DNA of 64,000 bases, from positions 4,590,501 through 4,654,500 of the forward strand of contig OX637290.1 in the NCBI GenBank assembly GCA_951799445.1. The letters run 5' to 3'. A program made the position numbers and the translations under genes. The notes beneath the pieces are model-generated. The model saw only the letters and a program-made list of their open reading frames with translations. It did no database searches and had not been told where the DNA came from. This DNA is from Pseudisothecium myosuroides. Lineage: Eukaryota > Streptophyta > Bryopsida > Hypnales > Lembophyllaceae. Shown one piece after another: positions 1-16,484 of this stretch (the first letter of the stretch is position 1; each line of letters begins with the position of its first letter).

Positions 1-1
1 A

Positions 2-121
2 GTGGAAAAGTCTTGTCGAACGGCATCCTTCGCTTATGAAAAATATGACCTTGCCCTATCTCAAGTATACTACCTCACTTCTTGCCAGATGCGCATTTCT
101 GAATTAAAAAAATTAAAGTGA
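2..121 (+). CDS. C-terminal fragment of an unidentified gene cut by the window edge
   Basis: An open frame runs from base 2 and, read straight through, gives 39 codons ending in TGA at 119-121. It includes the segment FAYEKYDLALSQ. A GT donor follows that segment at 65-66 (CAA|GTATAC, phase 0), and a good acceptor (TTCTTGCAG) ends at 376. Splicing there would give a different short tail starting GHYDHFSQ and ending near 418. I cannot tell which end is used. The composition looks like real coding sequence, but too little is present to name a family. The following 1 kb is probably 3' UTR and flank. Confidence 0.4.
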   Translation: MEKSCRTASFAYEKYDLALSQVYYLTSCQMRISELKKLK

Positions 122-1340
122 TGCAATTCTATGCTTGTTTTTTCCAGTTGGAACCTTCCTAAGTGCCCTATGGCCAATAATATCTGTTTCCAATATCTAT
201 GGGATATCTATTGGAGTTGAAATGAATTTCTATGTTTTATGTTTTTTATTGAAATATTTTTTGGAAGTCAACTGTTAGCAACTGTTAGCTTTCAGAGTGA
301 ACTTTCTTTTCTTTATTTGGGCACTTTGGGGTCGGTTTGATATTTTCCTGAATAAGTCGTCCTATTTTTCTTGCAGGGACATTACGACCACTTTTCCCAG
401 CTTTGTATTCTACTCTGAAGTTGAGGATGCAAGTTCATAATGTTGATGTGACTGGAGCTTTGTGTTAAAGTTTTCCACCAAAGAGTTGGGTGTTCTGATC
501 TTTCGGTGTAGCTAGCAGATAATTTTAGGCTGATGTCACTGGAGTATTGCTGATCTTCATGATCATATAGTTGAGCTGTGATTACGACGTTGGCCGCGGT
601 GGCTGTCAAACCTCCTCTGGAAGTGTAACCTGAGCTCACGCTCAAAATGTGATGTGTAAATTTTTTGAGTTAGAAGATACGAAGATTTATGTTGCTACTC
701 AACATGACCAATATAGGATAGGAGTGTGCAGGCACTGACAATTTTGCAGGTATTAGAAACAGTTTTGGAAAGGGAAATGTACAGTAGCAGCTTTCTTGAC
801 TACCGTAATTGAACATAGATTTGTGGCGATGAGCTGTGCATAACTTACAATGTTTGCTGCTACAAGTGTGGTGGAGGAGATATTCTGCTGCTGTATATGA
901 CTACCGGTAATGTGTTCATCAATGATTAGTGTTGCCCTAATAACTTGCGCTTGATTCCAGTAGCTTATTTGATTACATTACGTCTCGTAATCTTCTATTG
1001 TATCAGCAGTAATGTTTGTCGTTCTAAATCTGGATTATAGACTACGCTGTGAGCACCCAATTCCCCAACTTATTGCAAATACACAAAATCTGTTGCGAAT
1101 TTGGACCTAGTAGTAATATTGTGTGTTTCTTTGCAAGCAGAAAAAAAAAAGGGCAAAGTCATGTTGAATTGGAAGTGGAGCACTCCACCCATAGATAATT
1201 TCGAATAGCATTTGAGTAAAGCACCGGTATTGATTTTGGGGTCACTCATAAATGAAGTACAGTATGTTGAAATCAATACAATGAGCCCCACAATGGTGTC
1301 ACTTCAATGATTTTTCTTCCTAGCTTCCTCTACTACCTAT
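122..1340. other. 3' flank of the left-edge gene, no gene seen
   Basis: This is AT-rich sequence with no long coding frame in either strand. The first few hundred bases are probably the 3' UTR of the left-edge gene, with a possible intron acceptor ending at 376. I see no other structure. Confidence 0.4.
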
Positions 1341-1342
1341 TA

Positions 1343-1423
1343 TTCCCTTTGGTTCTGAAAATGACTCATGTTTCCTTTGTATTTTACAAAGGAAACAAGG
1401 GCCTTTTTCAAAAACAGAGGGAG
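1343..1423. mobile_element. Stowaway-like MITE, about 81 bp
   Basis: The left end TTCCCTTTGGTTCTGAAAA and the reverse complement of the right end, CTCCCTCTGTTTTTGAAAA, match at about 16 of 21 positions. The ends are flanked by TA on both sides (1341-1342 and 1424-1425). CTCCCTC-type ends with a TA target duplication are the hallmark of Stowaway (Tc1/mariner) MITEs. The middle folds on a perfect 10-bp stem, TTTCCTTTGT/ACAAAGGAAA. The element is very short and non-coding. Confidence 0.6.
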
Positions 1424-1639
1424 TATAATTCTTTCTCTAACCATTCATGATCATCCCTAATTATGGTTAACTTTCCTTGACCATTCATGGTCCTTTCCTG
1501 GTGTTGATATCTTGACAATTTTTGTAATGGGTACTCATATTTTAAAGCAAGAATAATAAGTTTTTTACACCTTCTAAAAACACATCGATAACTTAGTTCT
1601 TTCTCAAATGTAACATTGCCTATGAAGAAGTGCATGACA

Positions 1640-1923
1640 CTAGTTGCAATTGGTGCAAATGAAGAAGTTTATAATACTAGAAAGCAACAATCAACACCAT
1701 ACACCTAGTTAGGGTTACCATTATGTTAGGCAAATACTTACAATGGTATAAAAGAGTGCACGATAGGCTAGTTGCAAATGGTGGAAATTAAGTTCATGAT
1801 ACTAATTGCAAATGGTAAGCAACAATCAACATCATACAATTTGTTAATATCATACAGTCACTTAGAGTGACCATCAAGTTAGGCAAATATCTACAATGGT
1901 AAGCAAACACCAATTTTCTACTA
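1640..1923. repeat. Degenerate AT-rich tandem repeats, left block
   Basis: Diverged repeats of a unit containing words such as GGCAAATATCTACAATGGTAAGCAA recur here, continue after the TTAA element (2673-2880), and reappear near 5640-5780. The spacing is irregular, about 70-100 bp. The TTAA element at 1924-2672 interrupts the array, so the array is older than that insertion. Confidence 0.5.
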
Positions 1924-2672
1924 TTAACCCCTAAAGGACCAAGCTGCGTTTTTTGGCAACATAGCGATTTTGGGCAGCTCACTATGAATGGAGTTTTTAT
2001 TTTTTTTCTTTGAAAATTTTACACAACATGTGTCTGAGGAGTAGCTTTAAGGCCCAAAAATTTTCGTAACTTTTGACTACATAGATAAAAAGTTACTGCA
2101 TGATATGTGATTTTCTTTGAACTTTGGGCAGCCCGGGTAGCTCTGAAAATTTCTTTAAAAATGACTTTTAAAAAAAATAAAAATTTGAAATTGGTTCTTT
2201 AGATTTATATAGGCGTGGGAAGCTTTGAATCATTCAATTCCGATCAATGAGTCAAAAGTTATGAGGAGTTTAAGTTTGCAGGTAGGCATGGAGTCTTTGA
2301 AAACCATAACTACCCACAAACTTAAACTCCTCATAACTTTTGACTCATTGATCGGAATTGAATGATTCAAAGCTTCCCACGCCTATATAAATCTAAAGAA
2401 CCAATTTCAAATTTTTATTTTTTTTAAAAATCATTTTTAAAGAAATTTTCAGTGCTGCCCGGGCTGCCCAAAGTTCAAAGGAAATCACATATCATGCAAT
2501 AACTTTTTATTTATGTGGTCAAAAGTTATGAAAATTGTTGGGCCTCAAAGCTACTCCTCAGGCACATGTTGTGTAAAATTTTCAAAGAAAAAAAATAAAA
2601 ACTCCATTCGTAGTGAGCTGCCCAAATTTGCTATGTTGCCAAAAAAACGCAGTTTGGTCCTTTAGGGGTTAA
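1924..2672. mobile_element. Fold-back TTAA-flanked piggyBac-like MITE (copy A)
   Basis: The element is bounded by TTAA at 1924-1927 and 2669-2672. The left end reads CCCCTAAAGGACCAAGCTGC and the right end is its near-perfect reverse complement. The inverted arms are very long, about 350 bp each (1924-2280 and 2308-2672), and are separated by a short spacer around 2281-2307. The entire element is therefore one hairpin. There is no coding frame. A TTAA target duplication with CCC ends is characteristic of piggyBac-type transposons; the assignment is by ends only, since no transposase is present. Confidence 0.75.
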
Positions 2673-3400
2673 AGATGACCACCTTGTTCAACAAATATCT
2701 ACAATAGTAGACAAACACAAATTTTCTAAAATTAAAGATGACCGCCATGTTCAACAAATATCTACAATAGTAGGCAAACAACAAAATCATACAGCTGGTC
2801 ACGGATGATCATACTGTTAGGAAATCATCTATAATGACAAGCAGCAAACATCAACACCAACATCATACAATCAAACATTCATGAAAACCAATTGGCTACA
2901 TGTGAAAAATGAAATGTTGTCCAATAGTGGCTAACATCCATTTGGATGCAGCTATACTTCAATGAACTTCATTCATTTAGGAAAAAAACACCATATTCAA
3001 ATTTCCACCCTCTAATCATTGATCGTAAGGTAGAACAACCCTTTACCACTTGAATTTGAAAGTTGGATACATAGCATGTGTAGTTTGAGGTTTAGCAAGC
3101 AACCAAATCATAGAAAAATATGGCTGAATTGATATCCAAGTGAAATCATAGTTTTAGAATGTATAATGTAATTGTTAAAAAATTTCAAAGTTGGTTTTGG
3201 AAGAAATGGAAAACTGGAGGTAGGTGGAGGCCAAAACCACTTTCAAAAAATCCATTTTCAAGTCAAAATATGCCCAAAATTGTTGTGCCAATGACAAATC
3301 ATCATTATACAATGACCTAAAAGTGCCTTAATAGCTGCTACAAGTCTGTCAGAGGGACCAAGCCTAAAGTACGCTTGTCAGAATGTACAAGTGCCTCCAA
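2673..3400. repeat. Continuation of the AT-rich repeat array, then unique AT-rich sequence
   Basis: From 2673 to about 2880 the interrupted repeat resumes: GATGACCACCTTGTTCAAC and GATGACCGCCATGTTCAAC are successive units about 75 bp apart. From 2880 to 3400 I see only AT-rich sequence without coding potential. Confidence 0.5.
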
Positions 3401-3945
3401 TAAGGTGATTACAAAATCCCCTCAATATTTGCCCCAATGTGTCATCTCCGATACGTATTGCTACTTGGATATCAACCCTACCCTCAATATCTGCCCCAAT
3501 GCATCATCTCTGACAGGTATTGCTACTTGACTGTCAACTCAACCCTCAATATCTGCTCCAATGCGTCATCTCTAATACGTATTGCTACCTGGATGTCAAC
3601 CCTGCGTTCAATATCTGCCCCAATGCGTCATCTCTGACAAATATTGCTACCTGACTATCAACCTTGCATTGCATTTAATGCACTGTATTATGTTTTTACT
3701 CCTCATAAGGTGATTACAAAATCCCCTCAATATTTGCCCCAATGCCTCATCTCTGACAGATATTGCTACTTGACTGTCAACTCAACCCTCAATATCTGCT
3801 CCAATGCGTCATCTCTAATACATATTGCTACCTGGATGTCAACCCTGCCCTCAATATCTGCCCCAATGCGTCACCTTTGAAAGGTATTGCTACGTAACTA
3901 TCAACCTTGCATTGCATTAATTGCACTGTATTATGTTTTTACTGC
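3401..3945. repeat. 62-bp satellite with a roughly 305-bp higher-order unit
   Basis: A monomer of about 62 bp (CCTCAATATCTGCCCCAATG, then a GTATTGCTAC block) is repeated about seven times. Monomers vary in their second half (GATACG versus GACAGG). After four monomers comes a distinct spacer that includes TGCACTGTATTATG. The word TAAGGTGATTACAAAATC begins both higher-order units, at 3401 and 3706. The second unit has one monomer fewer. The open frames crossing this array are repeat artefacts. Confidence 0.85.
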
Positions 3946-4643
3946 ATTACAATGGTAAAAGCTGTAAATTTGTTGGTGATGGGACAAATCCATAGATCAC
4001 GGAATTGGGTTGTTCTATAGTACTACTTTGCAGCTTTGTGACATTCATTGACAGTCTTTGTTTTAAATAATTACATCAAATTTAATAAACTTGGAAATAA
4101 ATGACAGAGAGTTATTCTTTGATTGCACTTGTAATTTAAAGATCAGACATACTGTCAGTGTGGTAGGAGGTTCATAAAGCATTCAAGTTTTCAAAGCGTC
4201 CACTTGCTAAAATGTGCAATATTTGTAAATTTTTCTTCCTCATTGCACCAACAATGTATAAATATTGTATATTTTAGCAAACAGATTCTACCAAAAAATT
4301 TAGTGACCAAATTAACAAAAATTCAACACAAAAGTGTTGATTATTTTGTTAATTTGGTCACGTGAAAAATGAAGAAACAATTTAAGTTTAAATGGAATCC
4401 GATCATGCGTAAATTGCCACATGGCAAGTGCCACATCATCACAAAAGGCCACCTAGGCATCCCAAACCTGCCATCTAGGCGGCTCACCACCCAATCAAAA
4501 GGGTGCCAATGGGGTTCAAAGCTTGCACGCCTTGCTTGTGGTGGGAGGCTTTTATGAATGCACCATGCATCTATTTACATGTCCACATGTGGATTCTGTT
4601 TGAATTTATTTAGTTTTTGCTAGTTTTTTTCATTTGGTTGTAA
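3946..4643. other. AT-rich intergenic with one strong hairpin (4303-4361)
   Basis: There is no credible gene. At 4303-4361 GTGACCAAATTAACAAAA is followed 23 bases later by its exact inverse, TTTTGTTAATTTGGTCAC, giving an 18-bp perfect stem. Related words recur around 5490-5640, so this is probably the end or core of another small fold-back repeat family. Confidence 0.5.
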
Positions 4644-5000
4644 ACTCAATAGACTTTAGAGGCCATTTAGGCGTACTAAAAATACTTTTTTCAAAAACTT
4701 CTAACAAATAAAAGTTGTTAAATTAAGTAAAATTTTACTTCAAAAAATCTATTTGCAATTTTGAGTTTTTAATCAAAAGTTATAGACAATACTCAGAGAG
4801 GATGTTTAAAAATGTCAAAGAAAATGTCGATTCTAACGCCTCTCTGAATTTTGTCCATAACTTTTGATTAAAAACTCAAAATTGCAAAAGAATTTTTGGA
4901 GGTGAAAGTTAACTTGATTTACCAACTTTTATTAGTTGGAAGTTTTTTTAATTTTTTTAATTAATATGCCTAAATGACCTCTGAAGTCTGTTGAGTTTGA
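4644..5000. mobile_element. Fold-back element with arms of about 160 bp
   Basis: The left arm starts AAACTCAATAGACTTTAGAG. The right arm ends with the approximate reverse complement (CTCTGAAGTCTGTTGAGTTT). The arms pair across a short centre near 4806-4837. The inner core AACTTTTGATTAAAAACTC and its inverse are almost perfect. A diverged half copy of the right arm lies at about 5155-5340. It is non-coding and I cannot define a clean target duplication, so no superfamily is assigned. Confidence 0.6.
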
Positions 5001-6121
5001 AAAACATTGAATTTCAAATGATTAAGTTAAAAAAATACGTTCTGTGGTACATGAAATTCCAAGTATGGTGATTTAGCCCCTAAATGCCCAAGCATTTTGA
5101 AAAAGATCATGAGTTTATAGTTATTCTCAATGAAGAAAATTCTGTTTTTTTAAAATGACAAAGAAAATGTTCATTCCAAGACCTCTCTAAATTTTGGATA
5201 TAACTTTTGATTGGAGACTTAAAATGGCAAGTGGATTCTTGGAGGTGAAAGTTAAGTTGATTTTATAGTTTTTATTAGTTCAGCGTTTTTTGAGAAAAGT
5301 TGTTTCACTATGCCTAAATGGCCTCTGAAGTTTGCTAATTCAAAAAATACCAAATTTTGAATTAATAAGTTAAAAAATAAAATTCCATTACACATTGAAT
5401 TGCAACTGCAACCACAGTGATTTAATTCTAATGCCTAAGCCTTTTGAAAACTTATTTGACACTTTTGTACTAAAGTGAACAAAAAAATGTTGATTTTTTT
5501 GTTGATTTGGATTTGCACTATTCAAATCAACAAAATTTTGTGACCATTTAGTGCCAAAATCAACCAAAAATTGTAAAAATGGACAATACAATACCTACTT
5601 TAACAAAAATTTGTTGATGTTTTGTTGATTTGGTCACTATTTTTCTACTAATGAATTGTAAACAAACATCAACATCCAATAGTTAAGGGTAACCATTATG
5701 TTAAGCAATCATGTAAAATGGTAGGCAAACATCTACATTATACAGTCAATCCAGGGTGATCAACATGTTAGGGTCCATGTACACCTATAAACTTATCATT
5801 CTGGTGATATCGCCTACCACCACATGTTCTAAAAAAAAACTCATTTTTTTCACATTACACTATCAAGAATTGGAATTTTTCAAATCCCAAAACCTACCGA
5901 AGATTCGCAATATATAATAGAATTAGGTGCAACAATTTCTCATTAGTACACGGTCCTCTTTTGAAACACCGCTATCTTGCCTTTTGCTTTACATCACATC
6001 AATGGTTGTGAGCAAACTTCATGCTCTAAAGTCTTTGTATTTTTGAATCTTGATTTTGTAGAACAAACAATATGAGATTTACATAGGCGCTATATATAGA
6101 GGACTTGATTGCAAGAATTTT
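5001..6121. repeat. Fragments of fold-back and TTAA-family repeats
   Basis: At 5073-5091 TTAGCCCCTAAATGCCCAAG resembles the left end of the TTAA family, with one base of TTAA changed. Around 5419-5440 a second diverged end (TTAATTCTAATGCCTAAGCC) is followed by sequence resembling the inside of copy D at 60141. No matching right ends were found, so these are treated as fragments. The rest is AT-rich and gene-free. Confidence 0.4.
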
Positions 6122-6353
6122 CATTAGGAAAAATTTCAACCTTCAAAGAGACTAGAAGTTTTGATTTCCAGTACCCCGGGGTGCAATTATAGAAAGAAAA
6201 ATAAAAAATAAAATAAAAATTGTCAATCTGATGTGGAGTTGACGTGGCACCAATAATGCCACGTCAGATTTTAAAAAATAAATTATTCTCCATAATTGCA
6301 CCATGAGGGTGCAAAACTCGCAGTCTCTTTCAAGGCTGAATTTTTTCCTATTG
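6122..6353. mobile_element. MITE of the CATTAGG family, copy 1
   Basis: The left end CATTAGGAAAAATTTCAACC, and further to AAAGAGACT, matches the reverse complement of the right end (CAATAGGAAAAAATTCAGCC) at about 27 of 32 positions. The centre carries GACGTGGCA (6241-6249) facing TGCCACGTC (6257-6265), a perfect 9-bp palindrome arm. The same end type and central palindrome recur at 39669-40173 and 46504-46795. It is non-coding. Confidence 0.65.
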
Positions 6354-8110
6354 AAATTGCTTGCTGATAAAATTGAATAGAATCAATTAGGCATTGCCTT
6401 GTGATCTTGAGTGAATTTGGGTAAAGATTGATATAATTGTATCCTAATTGATAGAAAATACCTAGAAAAATAGGGGCATTTGTCACATTTTTGATATCCT
6501 ATTGCAAAATGTTTCGGTAGACATGACAAGGGGGTAATTAATGTTATACTGGAGGAGAAAAAAAATTGGCAATTCACTAATGTATGCAATTAAAGCAGTT
6601 CATATTTGTATATGTGGGACCTCATAAATATTGCAATAGGTGTTGTCCCTATAGTACTAGCTCACTTTTTGAATTGGATCCTACTCAAACTTCTGATTCT
6701 ATATACCTTTTAACAATGATGAAGCTCCTTCCACTCATTCTGGAGCAAAAAAAATAGAACCAACAAAGTGACGCCTCTCTTAGCATATGTGCACTCAAAC
6801 TTTGCCCTCAAAGGATGCCATCCTATCACCAAGGTAGTCAACCCACAATGATTGCGTGGTTTTAATGGGACAAATAAGAGAATAATATAAGATTGGTATT
6901 GAATTTGGTTTTGAGCCATGAAGAATGATTTTGTGATTATTCATCTAATAGGGCAAGTTCACATCATTTGAAGAACCTTTAAAAAATTTATAGTGTTTTG
7001 AGGCCTAAAAATGCTTCAAAATACTTGTACACAAAGTAAGGCTAAAATCTTCATCTATATATATTTTCTAAGAAATCCTATTTATCTGAAAATTCATAAT
7101 GATCTTTAAAAAAATTAAGAAGTAGGTGTTAGTGGATGAAAGAAAAAACTCAATTATAGTGACCTTTAGAAGAAATTGAGAATCATTAATTCCAATGGTG
7201 AGAATGTTCTAGTAAACAATAGGTATCTTTCCAAAATAAAGTAAATAATTTTTTTTTAAACTGACTTCATAACAACTTTATATATATTTTCTACCATCAT
7301 TGCTTGCATCAAAATCTCTTTATAACTTTGAACTCATTATTTGGAATTGAATGATTCAAATGTTTTTGAGTAGGTATAAATCAATAAAATGTAATAAATT
7401 TAATAAAAATTTTACAAGAATATATTTTTTGTTGTCCATTTTGACCTTGAATTAAAAAAAGTCCTTCTAATTTTTGCAATATTTATTGTAATGACGTGCA
7501 ATATTGTTTCACATCTAGATTAGAATGATTAGCATCTATCCTAAAGAATTTATGCAAGATTCCAAATTATGAAGTCCAAATTCTCTTTAATGTATGATAA
7601 TTTGGAAATAATGTTAGATGGCAATTGCTCAAGCATAAAAAATCATCAGTATTTAGTGAAGTAGAATTCGACTAAAACATATTCTTGATCACTTTAGGAA
7701 ATACCTATAGATTATTCATAGTTTTGTTGTAATTCAAACTAACTCACATGCTACATACAGGATGAACCAATCAAAACTTTTAATTCAATCAATATGTTTA
7801 GCTAGTATTCTTCATAACAATGTAATAAGTCAGCCCAAATTTGCCATGCTTTCACCACTTTGTAAGGGTCGAAATGAGATCCATAGATACTAACCATACC
7901 AATTGGTAGTGGAGACAAGCCCGAAGATGAGGAAAAATAGGCAAATACTTTTTTAATACTGTTGAAAAGATTATAATAGTTAAAGGTCACAATCTTTCAA
8001 TTTTAGACATTTGAATGCTCCAAGTTGAGAGACAAAAAACACAAAGTTTTGTATCCATCTATGCAATTGGATACCCATTCACAACTCTCTTTCACCTCTC
8101 CACAACCTGG
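6354..8110. other. AT-rich intergenic, nothing recognised
   Basis: There is no convincing coding frame, clean inverted-repeat pair or RNA gene. Short open frames on the minus strand at 6283-6919 have no family-like features. Confidence 0.4.
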
Positions 8111-8203
8111 TGAAAACAGAGGGTCTTCGAAGGGTTGATGGTGAGAACGGAAGGTCTTCGAAGGGTTGATGGTGAAAACGGAAGGTCTTCGAAGGGTTGA
8201 TGA
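8111..8203. repeat. 31-bp minisatellite, three copies
   Basis: The unit GGTCTTCGAAGGGTTGATGG plus a GTGARAACGGAA tail is repeated three times with few differences. A 123-codon minus-strand frame (8003-8374) crosses it, with a matching repeated peptide. That frame has no other support and I do not call it a gene. Confidence 0.7.
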
Positions 8204-9070
8204 ACTTCTCGTTGTGTAGGAGGTTCGTTGATCGTGCAGACATCGCTTATGTTCCCAACCTGAAGTTTTTGTTTCGACTTTGAGCATCTTGTTCAGCAGC
8301 ACAACTCGGGGGGCAGGTGTCACGTAAGGTACAGAACAGCACAGTAATGTATTCATAACCATAAACACATCCAATCAATACGCTGAATTTGCGACAACTT
8401 ACAGGAGATTTCAACCACTGAATCACCAGATAACATTGGTGTCACCAGATATCGCAATAAATCTCACACCGTACCAAACCTCAGTAATTGATAGGTAATG
8501 TTAATGACGATTATCTCAAACGCGTGAGTGGACACGTTAGTACTATCATAATCAAGCAGTAAAACAGTGAGTGTACTTCGACTCAGAACTGGTTCAGAGT
8601 TTTTAGCCAAATGTTCATTTTTGAAAGATTTTTTTTGAATTTACACTGAACGCAAAAAAAATAAAGTAGAAACCGAGCGAAATTTAGCCAGTTTAGAGAT
8701 CGTTGGTCAGTAGGCTGCAAAACGCTCCCCTACACCTTAGCTGATGTTTCGCACATAGCAAAGGAAAACTTGCAATTGTCTGAACTGACAAGTAGAGTTC
8801 CAAATAATTAAATAATTCAGGGAGAGTAATATTTGGTTTTGCTACAACTCTTCATCGTTTCAACCATCTCGAGATGAACCCTCAGAAGAAACTGCCCTCA
8901 ATGGTGTCAATGGCTACAGCAGTCAACGAAAAAGTGTCTTATGATACAAAACTTGCTACATCATTGACTGGTAAGGTTCACGGTTTGAGCTTACAGATAC
9001 TACTACTAAGAATGCACTTAGTATGCACAAGTAGTATATGCAAAGCAGTGTTACAAAAAGGACTCGTCGG
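8204..9070. other. 3' flank of the DDM1-like gene
   Basis: This region lies downstream of the minus-strand DDM1-like gene and probably includes its 3' UTR (9070 downwards). A short plus-strand frame at 8874 ends near a donor-like site, but no further exon was found. I see no gene. Confidence 0.4.
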
Positions 9071-14819
<5,749 letters not shown>

Positions 14820-16084
14820 TGTCCTTCGCTTGAACAACGACCCCCAAAAATAAAAAAACAAAATAAAATTTCAAAAGAAGCAACCAAGCACAAGCTCAGT
14901 CCTCTCTCTCAACATTCACGCGTCATAGCTCCATATCCACCACCCTGAAACACACACACACGCACACACAGACTGGATCAGACCACCATCAACAAAATAG
15001 AGCACACACAACAGACACATATCCAAACACCTTCCCTCAACACGGAAAAAATCCGTCAACATCAACACCCTAAAACAACTCAACAGTTCATACATACCCA
15101 TATCCCCGCTGACCTATTCCCAAGAACAAAACCAACCCCCTAACCAAGACGAAAGCGCGTACACTCGAATTTCATAATTTTTATTTTCTTCCAGAAATCC
15201 ATACCAACCAAACCCTCCGTAACAACATCTGCACGCACTCACTCTGACAAAAGACTCTTAAGAGAACAAACAAACACGATCAGTCCTCACATATAAGTGA
15301 TGTAATTGATACACACAAACAGTAAAACCTAGACGCGAGAGTAAACAACAAAACTGCATTTTTTCCAAGAATGTTGACAAACCCAACCCAACCCAAGCGG
15401 CGATGACGATGGAATTCCTGTCTCACCCACCTCGAAAAGGTTATTCGAAATGCACACAACACAACATGTGTTGCTCGTGGTATGGTATTGAAATCGGAAC
15501 CAAAAAACGAATGGATTGATGGAAAACGGAGGTGTGAGTGGATCTTCTGCGATGGCGGCAATGCAATGCGGTTGCGGAGATGAGATCGCGCGCAAAGGAA
15601 TGGAATGGCGCGGAGATCTGCAAATTGCATTGGCCTCACCCCACGTCGTTCGGAAAGTGGGAGAGAGGGGGAGGTGGGAGCCAGCGCGGGAAAAGTTTCG
15701 GCGGGAGGATTGGGCGAACCCTTAATGAAGTGAGGTGGCACTTTGATTTGGCTGAGGTGGCAAGCGGTTCTGGCTGAGGTGGCGGGAAGGGGCTAACGGT
15801 CGTAAATAGGGTTGGACGAGGGGTCCTGGAGCGCCGCCTTTTGCTTTTAGAGAGGGGCTTTCTTTAGTGGTTTTCCTCGCTGGGATGGCCTGGCCTGGCT
15901 TGACAGGGAAGGAATTCAGAATGATTGTAAATAGCCTCCATTAAGTGGGCTGAGATTGAGGGGCAAGTACTTGGGGGTTAACAATTGACTTTTTGGCTGC
16001 AGGCGGGTGGTAAAATATAAATGAAAAAATTTATGTGAGATTTAAAAAATTGAAAATAAAATTGTGGATGCATTTTGATGAAGG
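14820..16084. promoter_or_regulatory. 5' leader and promoter region of the DDM1-like gene
   Basis: This is the sequence upstream of the minus-strand ATG at 14819. It includes a CA-rich microsatellite (about 14946-14970) and a clearly GC-richer block at 15370-15860, as expected around a transcription start. Overlapping open frames on both strands at 15280-15777 have no conserved features and are treated as leader or promoter. No exact TATA box is assigned. Confidence 0.4.
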
Positions 16085-16314
16085 TTAACCCTTAAACGCC
16101 AAAGTGGACGTTTTGTGGCCGATGAATGACAAGAGAATCTCCTATGTAGGACAGAAGTGCAACTATTCATCCTCCAAATTTAGTGTGGAAAGGAAAGATC
16201 ATGAATAGTAGTTTGACCTCCAATGAACAATTTTGGGTTTTTTAAAAAAAATGATGTAATCCGATGCCAAAAGGGCTAATTTCCACGGTCACCATCCCAG
16301 TGTTCAAGGATTAA
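16085..16314. mobile_element. Short TTAA-flanked piggyBac-like MITE (copy G)
   Basis: Bounded by TTAA at 16085-16088 and 16311-16314. The left end CCCTTAAACGCCAAAG and the reverse complement of the right end, TCCTTGAACACTGGGA, agree at about two thirds of positions. They also fit the family consensus CCCCTRARNGNCC loosely. The 230 bp between holds no gene. Confidence 0.45.
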
Positions 16315-16484
16315 TAAACCTAATTGTGTGTGTCCTAACAAGCAATTGAGCAATTGGTTCTTATTGTGTAAAATTGGCTACTCGGAGTAGTATTTTGTTG
16401 TTGGATCTTGTTGGAAGTCAAAAGGGTGTTCAAGATTTTCTTCTTATGCATTTTCGGAATACCCTATGAATAAAATTATGAATA

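Noticed and set aside
8003..8374. 123-codon minus-strand ORF
   Set aside because: Coding appearance comes from a 31-bp minisatellite; no conserved domain.
15280..15741. 153-codon minus-strand ORF upstream of the DDM1-like gene
   Set aside because: Lies in the GC-rich leader or promoter, no conserved motif, overlaps frames on both strands.
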